Shown here: one piece after another, positions 1 to 7,403 of the stretch
Layout of the letters: the number at the start of each line of letters is the position of its first letter
How positions within the stretch are numbered: the first letter of the stretch is position 1
NCBI GenBank assembly: GCA_040766665.1
Contig: JAXGQD010000002.1
Coordinates: 124,001 to 188,000 of the forward strand
DNA length: 64,000 bases
Direction: 5' to 3'
DNA from: JAXGQD01 sp040766665
GTDB taxonomy: Bacteria; Bacillota; Clostridia; Saccharofermentanales; Fastidiosipilaceae
Position numbers and translations under genes: made by a program
Notes under the pieces: generated by a model
Database searches by the model: none
What the model saw: the letters and a program-made list of their open reading frames with translations, nothing else
Told to the model about the DNA's origin: nothing

Positions 1-1075
1 CTTTAACATCACCGGTCAAAACACCGGCTTGGATGGCGGCGCCGATGGCGACACACTCGTCAGGGTTGATGCCTTTGAAGGGCTCTTTACCGAAGAAGCG
101 CTGCACACTCTCCTGTACGGCCGGTGTACGGGTGGAACCGCCAACCAACAGGATTTTATCGATGGCGCTCTTCTCGAGACCAGAGTCTTGCAGCACAGAA
201 CGCAGAGGCACCATGGTTTTTTCAACCAAATCTGCCGTCATTTCATCGAATTTGGCTCTGGTCAAGCTCATGTCCAGATGCTTGGTGCCGCTGGCATCAG
301 CCGTGATATAAGGCAGGTTGATGCTGGTTTGCGCCACGCTGGAAAGTTCGATTTTGGCTTTCTCCGCGGCGTCTCTGAGACGCTGATAAGCCATCTTATC
401 GGTAGTCAGGTCAATGCCGTCACTCTTCTTAAACTCTGCAACCATCCAGTCCACGATCTTTTGGTCAAAGTCGTCACCACCCAAACGGTTGTTACCGTTG
501 GTGGCCAGAACTTCGAAAACACCATCGCCGATTTCCAATAAGGAAACGTCGAAGGTACCGCCACCCAAGTCAAAGACTAAGATCTTTTGGTCGTGTTCTT
601 TGTCCAGGCCATAAGCCAAAGCGGCTGCGGTGGGCTCGTTGATGATACGCAGGACTTCGAGACCGGCAATTTTACCGGCGTCTTTGGTGGCTTGGCGCTG
701 AGCGTCCGAGAAGTATGCAGGTACGGTGATGACCGCCTGTGTGACTTTTTCGCCCAGGTAGGCTTCTGCGTCTGTCTTTAATTTTTGCAAAATCATCGCC
801 GAAATTTCCTGCGGTGAATAATCTTTGCCGTCAATATTAACTTTGTGGGTGCTACCCATTTCGCGCTTAATCGACTGCACGGTGCGGTCAGGGTTGGTCA
901 CGGCTTGACGCTTGGCAATTTGGCCGACTAAACGCTCACCGGTTTTGGTAAATGCGACAACGGATGAAGTGGTTCTGGCCCCTTCAGAATTTGGGATAAC
1001 GACAGGCTCGCCACCTTCTAATACAGCTACACATGAATTGGTTGTACCCAAATCGATTCCTATTACTTTTGACAT
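1..1075 (-). CDS. dnaK: Chaperone DnaK (Hsp70), N-terminal 358 residues, cut by window edge
   Basis: This is the ATP-driven Hsp70 chaperone that works with GrpE and DnaJ in cytoplasmic protein folding. Translating the minus strand from the ATG at 1075 gives the phosphate-1 motif GIDLGTTNSC near residue 6, the phosphate-2 motif DLGGGTFDVS, and the adenosine motif LVGGSTRTP near residue 335, so the whole visible part is the actin-like ATPase domain. The substrate-binding domain lies beyond the left edge. A strong AGGAGG sits 8 bases before the start. It is the third gene of hrcA-grpE-dnaK, 114 bp after grpE, and should be induced by heat through the CIRCE operator in front of hrcA. The reading frame is clean throughout. 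Confidence 0.97.
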   Translation of the reverse strand, partial: MSKVIGIDLGTTNSCVAVLEGGEPVVIPNSEGARTTSSVVAFTKTGERLVGQIAKRQAVTNPDRTVQSIKREMGSTHKVNIDGKDYSPQEISAMILQKLKTDAEAYLGEKVTQAVITVPAYFSDAQRQATKDAGKIAGLEVLRIINEPTAAALAYGLDKEHDQKILVFDLGGGTFDVSLLEIGDGVFEVLATNGNNRLGGDDFDQKIVDWMVAEFKKSDGIDLTTDKMAYQRLRDAAEKAKIELSSVAQTSINLPYITADASGTKHLDMSLTRAKFDEMTADLVEKTMVPLRSVLQDSGLEKSAIDKILLVGGSTRTPAVQESVQRFFGKEPFKGINPDECVAIGAAIQAGVLTGDVK

Positions 1076-1189
1076 CTTATGTTCCTCCTAAAAATACTTT
1101 TAGCTTATTCTCTATTTTGGGAGACTTTGGATCCCCCCGTCCGAACCTCGGTTCAGGCTATACTCACCGCTTGAGGCGGATTGTTTTCA

Positions 1190-1852
1190 TTAATTCGCGA
1201 CCTTCACGACGCTGTGGCGTAATACGCGCTCTCCGATGCTATACCCTTTAAGGAAAACCTCGGTGATTTCCTGGCTGCCCTTTTCCTCATCTTCATAATG
1301 CATGACCGCTTCGTGCAGGCTGGGATCAAAGGTTTCACCCAAAGCAGGGATTTCTTTGACATTCAGTTTGCCCATAATCTCTTCGGCTTGTTTCAGGACC
1401 AGGGTAATTCCATCCGCGGCCATCTTCGACTCTTCGTGCGAAATGCCCTCCATAGTCTTGACGGCTCTTTCCAGATTGTCCAGAACCGGCAGCCACATGG
1501 CGCAGACATCGGCAACAGACTTCGAGTAAAGTTCGTCTTTTTCCTGACGGCTGCGTTTTCTGAAATTATCAAACTCTGCGGCCAGGCGTAGTGTGCCGTC
1601 ATTGGGTTCGTTCAGGTCCTCTTTCAGCGCATCAAGCTCGCTCTGTAATTCCGTGATTTCAGGGTTTTCACTTACAGCTTCTGTATCGCTTGAGGCTGAT
1701 TTTTCCATATCTTCTGCTGCTTTGACATCTGCAGCGGCTTCTGCGGTTTCTTCTTGCTTCAGATCAGCGGTCGCAGTTTGAATCTTCACTTCCTCGTGAA
1801 TGGAATTCTTTCCTGTGTCCTTGTTCTTTGCTTTTCCTTTTGCACTATGCAT
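1190..1852 (-). CDS. grpE: Nucleotide exchange factor GrpE
   Basis: GrpE releases ADP from DnaK and so sets the pace of the chaperone cycle. The 220-residue product has an acidic, disordered N-terminal 70 residues, a long helix (about residues 70-140) containing the conserved AEFDNFRKR segment, and the C-terminal beta domain ending in GYSIGERVLRHSVVKV, the GrpE signature. Length is normal for the family. The start overlaps the end of hrcA by 8 bases, so the two are probably translationally coupled, and dnaK follows 114 bp downstream. Confidence 0.96.
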   Translation of the reverse strand: MHSAKGKAKNKDTGKNSIHEEVKIQTATADLKQEETAEAAADVKAAEDMEKSASSDTEAVSENPEITELQSELDALKEDLNEPNDGTLRLAAEFDNFRKRSRQEKDELYSKSVADVCAMWLPVLDNLERAVKTMEGISHEESKMAADGITLVLKQAEEIMGKLNVKEIPALGETFDPSLHEAVMHYEDEEKGSQEITEVFLKGYSIGERVLRHSVVKVAN

Positions 1853-2950
1853 GCCTGTTCTCCTCCGTATTAATCAGCTCGTCCATGGCTTCACGGACAA
1901 ACGATATTTGTGAAATAACCTTGCTGTACTCCATGCGTCGCGGACCGACAACACCGATACTGCCCACAATCTTGTCACTGATTTTGTAAGTGCTGGTGAC
2001 AAAACTGCAGTCCTTCATGCTTTCCAGAGCCAGTTCCTGTCCGATACGAATCATAAAATCTGCATTATTATTCGAGCTGAGCGGACTGAGTACACTATTC
2101 TCCGTCTCTTCGCGCTCCTGGGTATCTTTCAGCGGTGGTTTATTTTCCATCAGACCGACAATCAAGCCGTTCTGAGACAGGGTGTCAACAATCGCGCGTG
2201 CTTTGCCAAGGCTCTGAAACTCAGGGTGCGAAAAGATATTCGGTACGCCATCCACATAGGTTTCCAGGTTTTCTGCCTGTTTTATGGAGACATAGGTTTC
2301 ATAGAGCACTTGGTTTAACAGGCTTTCGGGCAAAAGTACCCCCTGCAGCGCCGTCGCGACCGTCACCAAAGTGATATCCTCGAGTGGCATGCCGGCCAGA
2401 TTCTGCTCTGCGGCCTGTGCAATCAGGCGTAACTGCTCTGCGTCGAGCAAGTCCGGGATGCGAACCAGGCGGTCTTTGACCAAGCCAGCACTGACCACGA
2501 CTACAACCAGGGCACGTCCGGGCTCAATCATCAGCATCTTAATCTGTGAGAGCTGACTCTGGGTCAAACGCGGGGTGAGTGCGACCGAGGTATAACCGGT
2601 TGAGGTCGAAAGAACTGAGGATGCGCTTTTCAACAAATCCGGTAAATCCTTAAAATCACTTTGCAGGGACTTCCTGACATTATCACGCGTGTCTTGACGT
2701 CCAGGAGTGCCACGGTTACGAGTGAATCCACGTAGACCCTGTATCCCTTGTCGAAGGGACGCGACCAGCTGAAGTATGCGGTGATTCCAAATAGCCTTGC
2801 TGTTCAGCTCTGCTCGATGTTTCTGACCGTGGCGGGGCTCAGGCCTAAGCGTATTTTTCAATAGCTTTTTGGAGCCGACCGGCTCAGCGGTGGCGATGTA
2901 ATCATCAATCACTGCTTTGATATGGTTTTCTTTCGGTTATCCAGGCTCAT
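1845..2950 (-). CDS. hrcA: Heat-inducible repressor HrcA, frame-scrambled in its N-terminal domain
   Basis: HrcA is the repressor that binds CIRCE and shuts off class I heat-shock genes. The C-terminal two thirds (from about 2700 down to 1845) read cleanly as HrcA. The N-terminal winged-helix part is damaged: from the ATG at 2950 (AAGGAG upstream) the frame reads about 12 residues to a stop, and family-like peptides then appear in shifting frames (VIDDYIATAEPVGSKKLL, then LGLSPATVRN, then YLESPHTSAGRVPS, then KGYRVYVDSLVTVALLDV). I count about seven apparent one-base deletions between 2917 and 2690. The last six sum to two codons, so an open frame starting at a GTG at 2912 stays open across the region but encodes wrong residues there. 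Restoring the bases gives about 370 residues, normal for HrcA. Either true decay or sequencing error. Confidence 0.85.
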
Positions 2951-2974
2951 CCGTCTGCTCCTTCTTTTTAATTT

Positions 2975-3001
2975 TTAGCACTCAAGTCTCCCGAGTGCTA
3001 A
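2975..3001 (-). promoter_or_regulatory. CIRCE operator (HrcA binding site)
   Basis: A perfect inverted repeat TTAGCACTC-N9-GAGTGCTAA, identical to the CIRCE consensus, lies 24 bp upstream of the hrcA ATG and just downstream of the promoter -10. It is the only CIRCE seen in the window, so it should govern the whole hrcA-grpE-dnaK operon. Confidence 0.96.
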
Positions 3002-3005
3002 AACA

Positions 3006-3034
3006 AATTTACACCCTCTCAAAACGAATGTCAA
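3006..3034 (-). promoter_or_regulatory. Sigma-A promoter of hrcA-grpE-dnaK
   Basis: On the minus strand, TTGACA (3034-3029) and TAAATT (3011-3006) are separated by exactly 17 bp and sit immediately upstream of CIRCE, so HrcA bound there would block initiation. Confidence 0.85.
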
Positions 3035-3109
3035 GGAAAATCAAAGTCGTTCTTGAAAAATCACAAAATTGCCACAATCTGCGGCTTTTCGGCTCAGAGT
3101 TCGAGCTGG

Positions 3110-3300
3110 TTTTTGGGTTTATAGATTCGGGGTTATTGGTTTGGGATTAGGAATTGGGGATTCTGGCTTTGGAATTCGGGTTTGGGATTTGGGTTTTGGG
3201 ATTCGGGTTTTGAATTTGGATTTTTAGATTCGGAGTTTGGGATTGAGAATTTGGGATTCTGTTTGGAATTCGGGTTTGGGATTTGGGTTTTGGGAGAAGA
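3110..3300 (+). repeat. G/T-rich low-complexity tract with a 34-bp direct repeat
   Basis: The plus strand is almost pure G and T with short A-containing breaks and about fifteen GGG runs 3-10 bases apart. A 34-base segment at 3168-3201 recurs at 3262-3295. No credible coding frame is present. The spacing of G-runs could allow G-quadruplexes on the plus strand. It lies 75 bp or more upstream of the hrcA promoter. Confidence 0.7.
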
Positions 3301-3335
3301 TGCGGTGCGCGCCTTACAGCGCGCGAATTAGATTT

Positions 3336-3488
3336 GTCGCGGTGCTTGGGCGGTCGCGACTCGCGTCCCGGAGTCGTCGCGGTGCTTGGACGGTCGCGAC
3401 TCCGCTAATCCGAAGTCGTCGCGGTGCTTGGGCGGCTGCGACTCCGCTTATCTTAGAGATATGTTGGCACTTTTTTCGATAATCCAAG
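3336..3488 (+). repeat. Three tandem GTCGC-hairpin repeats followed by a TAATCCAAG motif
   Basis: Three copies of a 25-base unit GTCGC-N15-GCGAC occur at 3336-3360, 3376-3400 and 3418-3442. Each has a loop close to GGTGCTTGGGCGGTC and most are followed by TCCGCT. The second dispersed motif, TAATCCAAG preceded by a T-run and CG, follows at 3480-3488. The same modules recur near 5.1, 13.2-14.6 and 20.2-20.7 kb. Confidence 0.8.
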
Positions 3489-3642
3489 ATTGATGCTGAT
3501 TTTTGGGTCTGGCGTTTAGTCATTTGCCCGTTTTACCGTAAGACAATATGATGACCCCGCATTGCAACAACGTGGATTTATCCGTTAGTCTGGAATGTGT
3601 TAAACAGCCAGCGGCATTGCCGCATACAATGGAGGTCACTCA

Positions 3643-4792
3643 ATGAAAAGTATAATTTATGTCGGAATCGATGTCACAAAAACAGCTACACCCTGTGCTG
3701 CTTAGAACCTAGTATGTCTGGAGAGGACAAACTCTTTGCTCACGCGACTTTGGATGCAGACAGTCAACTGATCGAGAAGTATCTGAATCGTATTGAAAAG
3801 AAAATTTCCTCTTACAACATCCGGACAAGGACGAGGTCAGCTTCATCTGTGGCTATGAGGCAGGTTGCATGGGCTATACCCTCTATTATCAGTTGCGCCA
3901 AAAAGGCATCACCTGTCATATCAAAGCAAGCAGCATCTTTCTGATGCCAAAAACATCGCATCCAAGACGGATCGTCTCGATGCCGAAAAAGATTGCCAAA
4001 AGCTTTGGCCTATGGCACTTACGATCTCGTCTATATCCCAAGCGTTCAAGATGACATGGTCAAGCAGTACATCCGTATGCGAGACGACCACAAAAGTTCA
4101 AAATGCTCAAGCAAGAGATTCAGGGACTTTGTCTTCGTAATGGCCAAGCGTATGACGGTAACAAAAGCTACTGGACGGCGGCCCATTTAACCTGGCTCAG
4201 TCGTTTGTCGTGAATCCGATTCTGAAGGAGACCTTTGCAAGAATACCTCTCGAGCTATCGGCAACTGAGTGACAAGCTGGAAACCTTTGATCGACGGATA
4301 GAAGAGTTTGCTGAACTCGATGCCTACCGAAAAAGTAGAACAGCTTCGTTGTTTCGTAGGGATTAAGACTTATAGTGCGATGACCATTCTGGTGGAAACG
4401 AGTGATTTCCAACGGTTTAGAACAGCCACCCACTATGCCGCCTATCTTGGATTGGTTCCGGAGTGAGCACTCCGGTGGAAATACGCAAATTCGAACGAGC
4501 ATTACGAAAGCAGGAAACACCCATATCCGAGTGCTTGTAGAAGCCGCTCAGTGTTATACCCGAGGGTCTGTGGGCAAAGTCTCGCGATTTACGAAAACGA
4601 CAAGAAGGAAAGGCGCCCGATGTTATTGCGTGTGCGGATCGTGCGAGCAGGTAACCAGGCGCAAATTCTACCGCATGAAACGTCAGTCCAAAAAACACAA
4701 TGTTGCGGTAACGGCTATCGCCGAGAGTTGGCGGTTTCGTTTGGGGGATGATGACAGAACACCGAGAACCGGTACAAATAGCCACAAGATAA
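3643..4792 (+). pseudogene. IS110-family transposase, broken by many frameshifts
   Basis: The start at 3643 follows GGAGG and reads MKSIIYVGIDVTKNSYTLC, the first Asp of the DEDD RuvC-like domain, before shifting frame. Further pieces appear in all three frames: GYEAGCMGYTLYYQL, a KTDRLDAE segment, YGTYDLVYIPS, and at 4330-4790 the C-terminal Tnp20 part with AAYLGLVPSE, SITKAGNTHIRVLVEAA and VTAIARELA. These are hallmarks of IS110-type transposases (DEDD catalysis with a C-terminal Ser domain). At least eight frame changes are needed to join them, so no functional enzyme can be made as written. The final frame ends at TAA 4790-4792. Confidence 0.85.
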
Positions 4793-4860
4793 AAAACAGA
4801 TCACAAACGGCAGAGACAGCAAAAGTAAAAAGAGATCCAGCGACACCATGTCTGGAGGGA

Positions 4861-5060
4861 GGTTCAGAGGTTTTGATGGACAGACAGGTTCAGTGACTAC
4901 GAAAAAAGTTGTTGACACAGGAAACTGTGATTCACGTCGTAAGACTGTAGAACTCCACGGCCGAACCATTGACCTGCGTGGGACTGACCGAATCCGCGTA
5001 TAACAGAATTGTGCCGAGAACTGTCGAATCAAACCTCTGAACCTTCCTCTAGGAAGGGAG
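4861..5060 (+). ncRNA. Possible structured RNA / IS110 right-end (bridge-RNA-like) region
   Basis: Downstream of the transposase, a perfect 13-bp inverted repeat GGTTCAGAGGTTT (4861-4873) / AAACCTCTGAACC (5031-5043) encloses about 160 bases. Inside is CACAG-GAAA-CTGTG (4916-4929), a stem capped by a GNRA tetraloop. A CCTTCC-TCTA-GGAAGG hairpin with a T-run follows at 5042-5063. IS1111-type members of the family are known to carry their guide (bridge) RNA and subterminal inverted repeats on this side, so position and size fit, but no sequence identity was recognised. Confidence 0.35.
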
Positions 5061-5114
5061 TTTTAAAAATGATGTAATCGGAATAAAAAACATACTTGAC
5101 AAGGGTCACTTCAT

Positions 5115-5240
5115 AACAGTTTTTTCGTTAATCCAAGATAGTGGATTTTTCCACTTGGATTATCGCAATTCTTGTCCCTAGAACCGTGTTTTCACCTGAT
5201 TCTGCGCATGAGTTCTTGGATTATCGAAAATTTTGCCAAT
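5115..5240 (+). repeat. TAATCCAAG/CTTGGATTA inverted-repeat element
   Basis: A T-run, CG and TAATCCAAG (5129-5137) are followed 16 bases later by CTTGGATTA (5154-5162) with CG, giving a hairpin. Another CTTGGATTA (5215-5223) continues into TCGAAAATTTTGCC. These match the repeat modules at 3480, 13.4-14.2 and 20.5-20.7 kb. The rest of 5061-5320 holds nothing else I recognise. Confidence 0.75.
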
Positions 5241-5320
5241 TACCAATTTAGCGGCAATCACGACTCCATACAGCCGCTCAGCTCAAACGACCCAGACAAG
5301 CTGCCACAGCCCCGGCGGGC

Positions 5321-6682
5321 CTACACAAACTCCCGGAAAACCTCGTTGCCGAAATCCAAGCCCTTGCGACTGAGACGCCAGGTCGAACCTGCAACGCCCT
5401 CGGCACCCGACGCCTTCCCTTCGACCAGCAAATCCTCAGCGCTCAAACGTCGCAGTTTTTCCAGCAGAGTAAAAGGAATCCCCTCTTCGAAACGCAGCCG
5501 AAAAGCCGCTTCACTGACGCCTTCACGCAGCCTCAAACCCAACAAAAAATATTCCTGCATCGCTTCCGCACGATCCACGCGCAGGTCTTCTTCCAAGCAG
5601 GGGTTGAGTTCTGACAGTGATTTGGGCACGACAAACATCGGCGCATCCTCCGTAGAGGAGACAGCAAACTGAGGTTGTAGGAAAAAGTCCAAATACTTAC
5701 TAAAGTCGCGGGTTTGCGTGCAGCGATGACCGGCAATGTACGAAGCTGCGGCAAGCCCGAAACCCCAATAAGGTTCGGCCCGCCAATACACCTGGTTATG
5801 CTTGGATTGATAACCCTCTTTGGCAAAATTCGAAACCTCGTAATGCCGGTAACCTTCCTCATGCATATACTCGAGACAGAAATGGTACATCTGCCGCTCT
5901 TCGGAAGGAGACGGTAAAGGAGCGTAGAGCGGGTCGTTGGTGCTTGGTTTTGCCACAGACTCACTATTTGCCACTGACTCGCAATCGGAAAGCCCGCCAA
6001 GTTGAGACTCCTGAAAGTAGCGTGCATAGAATGGCGTGTTTTCCTCAATGCCCAATGAGTAGACCGAAAAATGCGGAATATCCTCGCGCAAGAGCACTTC
6101 TAAGTCCTGGGTCAGATCGTCAAACGTTTGGCCGGGCAGCCCAATCATCAGGTCAACGGAGAGGTTGCGAAAGCCAGAACGTTTGGCTTTGGTGATGGCT
6201 TCTCTGGCGGTCTTGGCATCGTGCAGGCGCTCTAGACGCCGCAGTAAATCATCATTCAGAGACTGGACACCAAGGCTCAGACGGTTGATGCCGGCGGCGC
6301 GGTAATCCAAAAACTTTTCGCTCTCCGCGCTGTCGGGATTGGCTTCCAGGGTAATTTCGCAGTCATCGCGCAGTCCGAAGGCGCGGTCGATTTCAACAAT
6401 GAGGGAGTTGACTTGCTGCGGGCTCAGGAGGCTGGGGGTACCGCCCCCGATATACAAGGAATCGAGTCTTTCGCGCTGGGTAAAGACGGCGTTGAGCTCG
6501 GACATGCGGCGAATCTCGGCGCTGAGCGCAGTAACATAAGCATCGATGTCTTCGGGGGTAGCGGCAAAAGAGCGGAAATCGCAGTAGCCACACTTTCTTT
6601 TGCAAAAAGGAATATGAATATAAGCTGCTCTGGGACCTCTGGACATGGGGTTTGCGAGCACAATCAGCTCATCGTTCTTCAT
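5321..6682 (-). CDS. hemW: HemW, radical-SAM heme chaperone (formerly annotated as HemN-like)
   Basis: Radical-SAM protein of the HemW group, which carry and insert heme and were long annotated as oxygen-independent coproporphyrinogen oxidase. From the chosen start at 6682 the product is 453 residues. The iron-sulfur ligands lie in CKRKCGYCDF (C27, C31, C34), the SAM-binding GGGTPSLL follows, and the C-terminal HemN-type domain contains YEVSNFAKEGYQSKHNQVYW. An inserted Ser/Pro-rich stretch near residue 240 makes it longer than most. The start follows GGAAAG and overlaps the end of the DUF4276 gene by 14 bases. An upstream ATG at 6727 is open but lacks a ribosome site. True HemN has an extra N-terminal Cys pattern that is absent here. 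Confidence 0.88.
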   Translation of the reverse strand: MKNDELIVLANPMSRGPRAAYIHIPFCKRKCGYCDFRSFAATPEDIDAYVTALSAEIRRMSELNAVFTQRERLDSLYIGGGTPSLLSPQQVNSLIVEIDRAFGLRDDCEITLEANPDSAESEKFLDYRAAGINRLSLGVQSLNDDLLRRLERLHDAKTAREAITKAKRSGFRNLSVDLMIGLPGQTFDDLTQDLEVLLREDIPHFSVYSLGIEENTPFYARYFQESQLGGLSDCESVANSESVAKPSTNDPLYAPLPSPSEERQMYHFCLEYMHEEGYRHYEVSNFAKEGYQSKHNQVYWRAEPYWGFGLAAASYIAGHRCTQTRDFSKYLDFFLQPQFAVSSTEDAPMFVVPKSLSELNPCLEEDLRVDRAEAMQEYFLLGLRLREGVSEAAFRLRFEEGIPFTLLEKLRRLSAEDLLVEGKASGAEGVAGSTWRLSRKGLDFGNEVFREFV

Positions 6683-7403
6683 TATCTTGGTTTCTTTCCA
6701 GTATGCTTTCCGGGTGTTCAAGTACAAATGTCAGGGCTTTATAAAAGCGTTTGAAACTGGGAGAGCGGTTTGCTTCGGGGTCGAGGTGTGGGGCAATTTT
6801 GGCTGCCCACTCAGCCTTATACATACCAACGGCGGGGTATCCCGTTTCAATCAGTTCCTGGGCTTTATCGCCCATAATACTGCGGGCCAGAACCTCCCAG
6901 GTACCGCAAATACTGTCTTGTTCGTAGGCTTCGAGTACCTTGCGATTGGCTTTAGGATAGGCTTTCAGGATGGCTTCACGGTCACCCAGGAGCCAGGCCT
7001 CCAGCTCTTCCACGGCGAGTCCGATGATGACGGATTTTTTCGGAGCAATGCTGCGTGCGGCAAAACGAATGCTGTTAAAAAGTTTGCGGCTGTCTTTCTC
7101 ATCGCTGTCCAGCACCACCAGGATGACGTCAGCCCCTTCGCCCGGTTCAAGTTTACGATAGGCGCGCAGTTTGGCGGGCAGCAAACCCAGCAAATTTGAG
7201 GTCAGTGGTTCCGGCCGCTTATTTAGGTCTCGCGGCAAGCTTCCTACTCCGCGGTGCGGTCTAATCGAGAGCTGCCAGGACTTGACCGTGTTTTTATCTT
7301 TAAAGGGTAAGAGCGCTTTCTCCAGCAAACCCGCGATAATTAAACCTCCGGAGCGATCTTCGACCAGGGCTTCAATCGTATAGTTTTGCGGGATTTGCTT
7401 CAT
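6669..7403 (-). CDS. DUF4276-like (TOPRIM-fold) protein, partner of the upstream ATPase
   Basis: The 244-residue product has the layout of DUF4276 proteins, thought to be TOPRIM-like: an N-terminal acidic LVEDRSGG (residues 13-20), an Asp-rich strand end VVLDSDEKD (96-104) and VEELEAWLLGD (131-141), the last being the most typical DUF4276 segment. TOPRIM acidic clusters bind metal for nucleotidyl transfer or nuclease chemistry; whether this one is a nuclease is inference. Its ATG overlaps the stop of the ATPase gene in an ATGA, so the two are translated together. It runs 14 bases into hemW, which may simply be carried along. Confidence 0.72.
   Translation of the reverse strand: MKQIPQNYTIEALVEDRSGGLIIAGLLEKALLPFKDKNTVKSWQLSIRPHRGVGSLPRDLNKRPEPLTSNLLGLLPAKLRAYRKLEPGEGADVILVVLDSDEKDSRKLFNSIRFAARSIAPKKSVIIGLAVEELEAWLLGDREAILKAYPKANRKVLEAYEQDSICGTWEVLARSIMGDKAQELIETGYPAVGMYKAEWAAKIAPHLDPEANRSPSFKRFYKALTFVLEHPESILERNQDNEER

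Noticed and set aside
3237..3482. 81-residue frame and its antisense partner over the GTCGC repeats
   Set aside because: The repetitive Arg/Gly/Ala/Thr peptide is only the translation of three tandem hairpin repeats.
4402..4896. 164-residue plus-strand open frame as a separate gene
   Set aside because: It contains the IS110 C-terminal peptides in part and then runs out of frame; it is a fragment of the decayed transposase.
5172..5672. 166-residue plus-strand open frame
   Set aside because: Antisense to the well-supported hemW, Ser/Arg/Lys-rich composition, no ribosome site.
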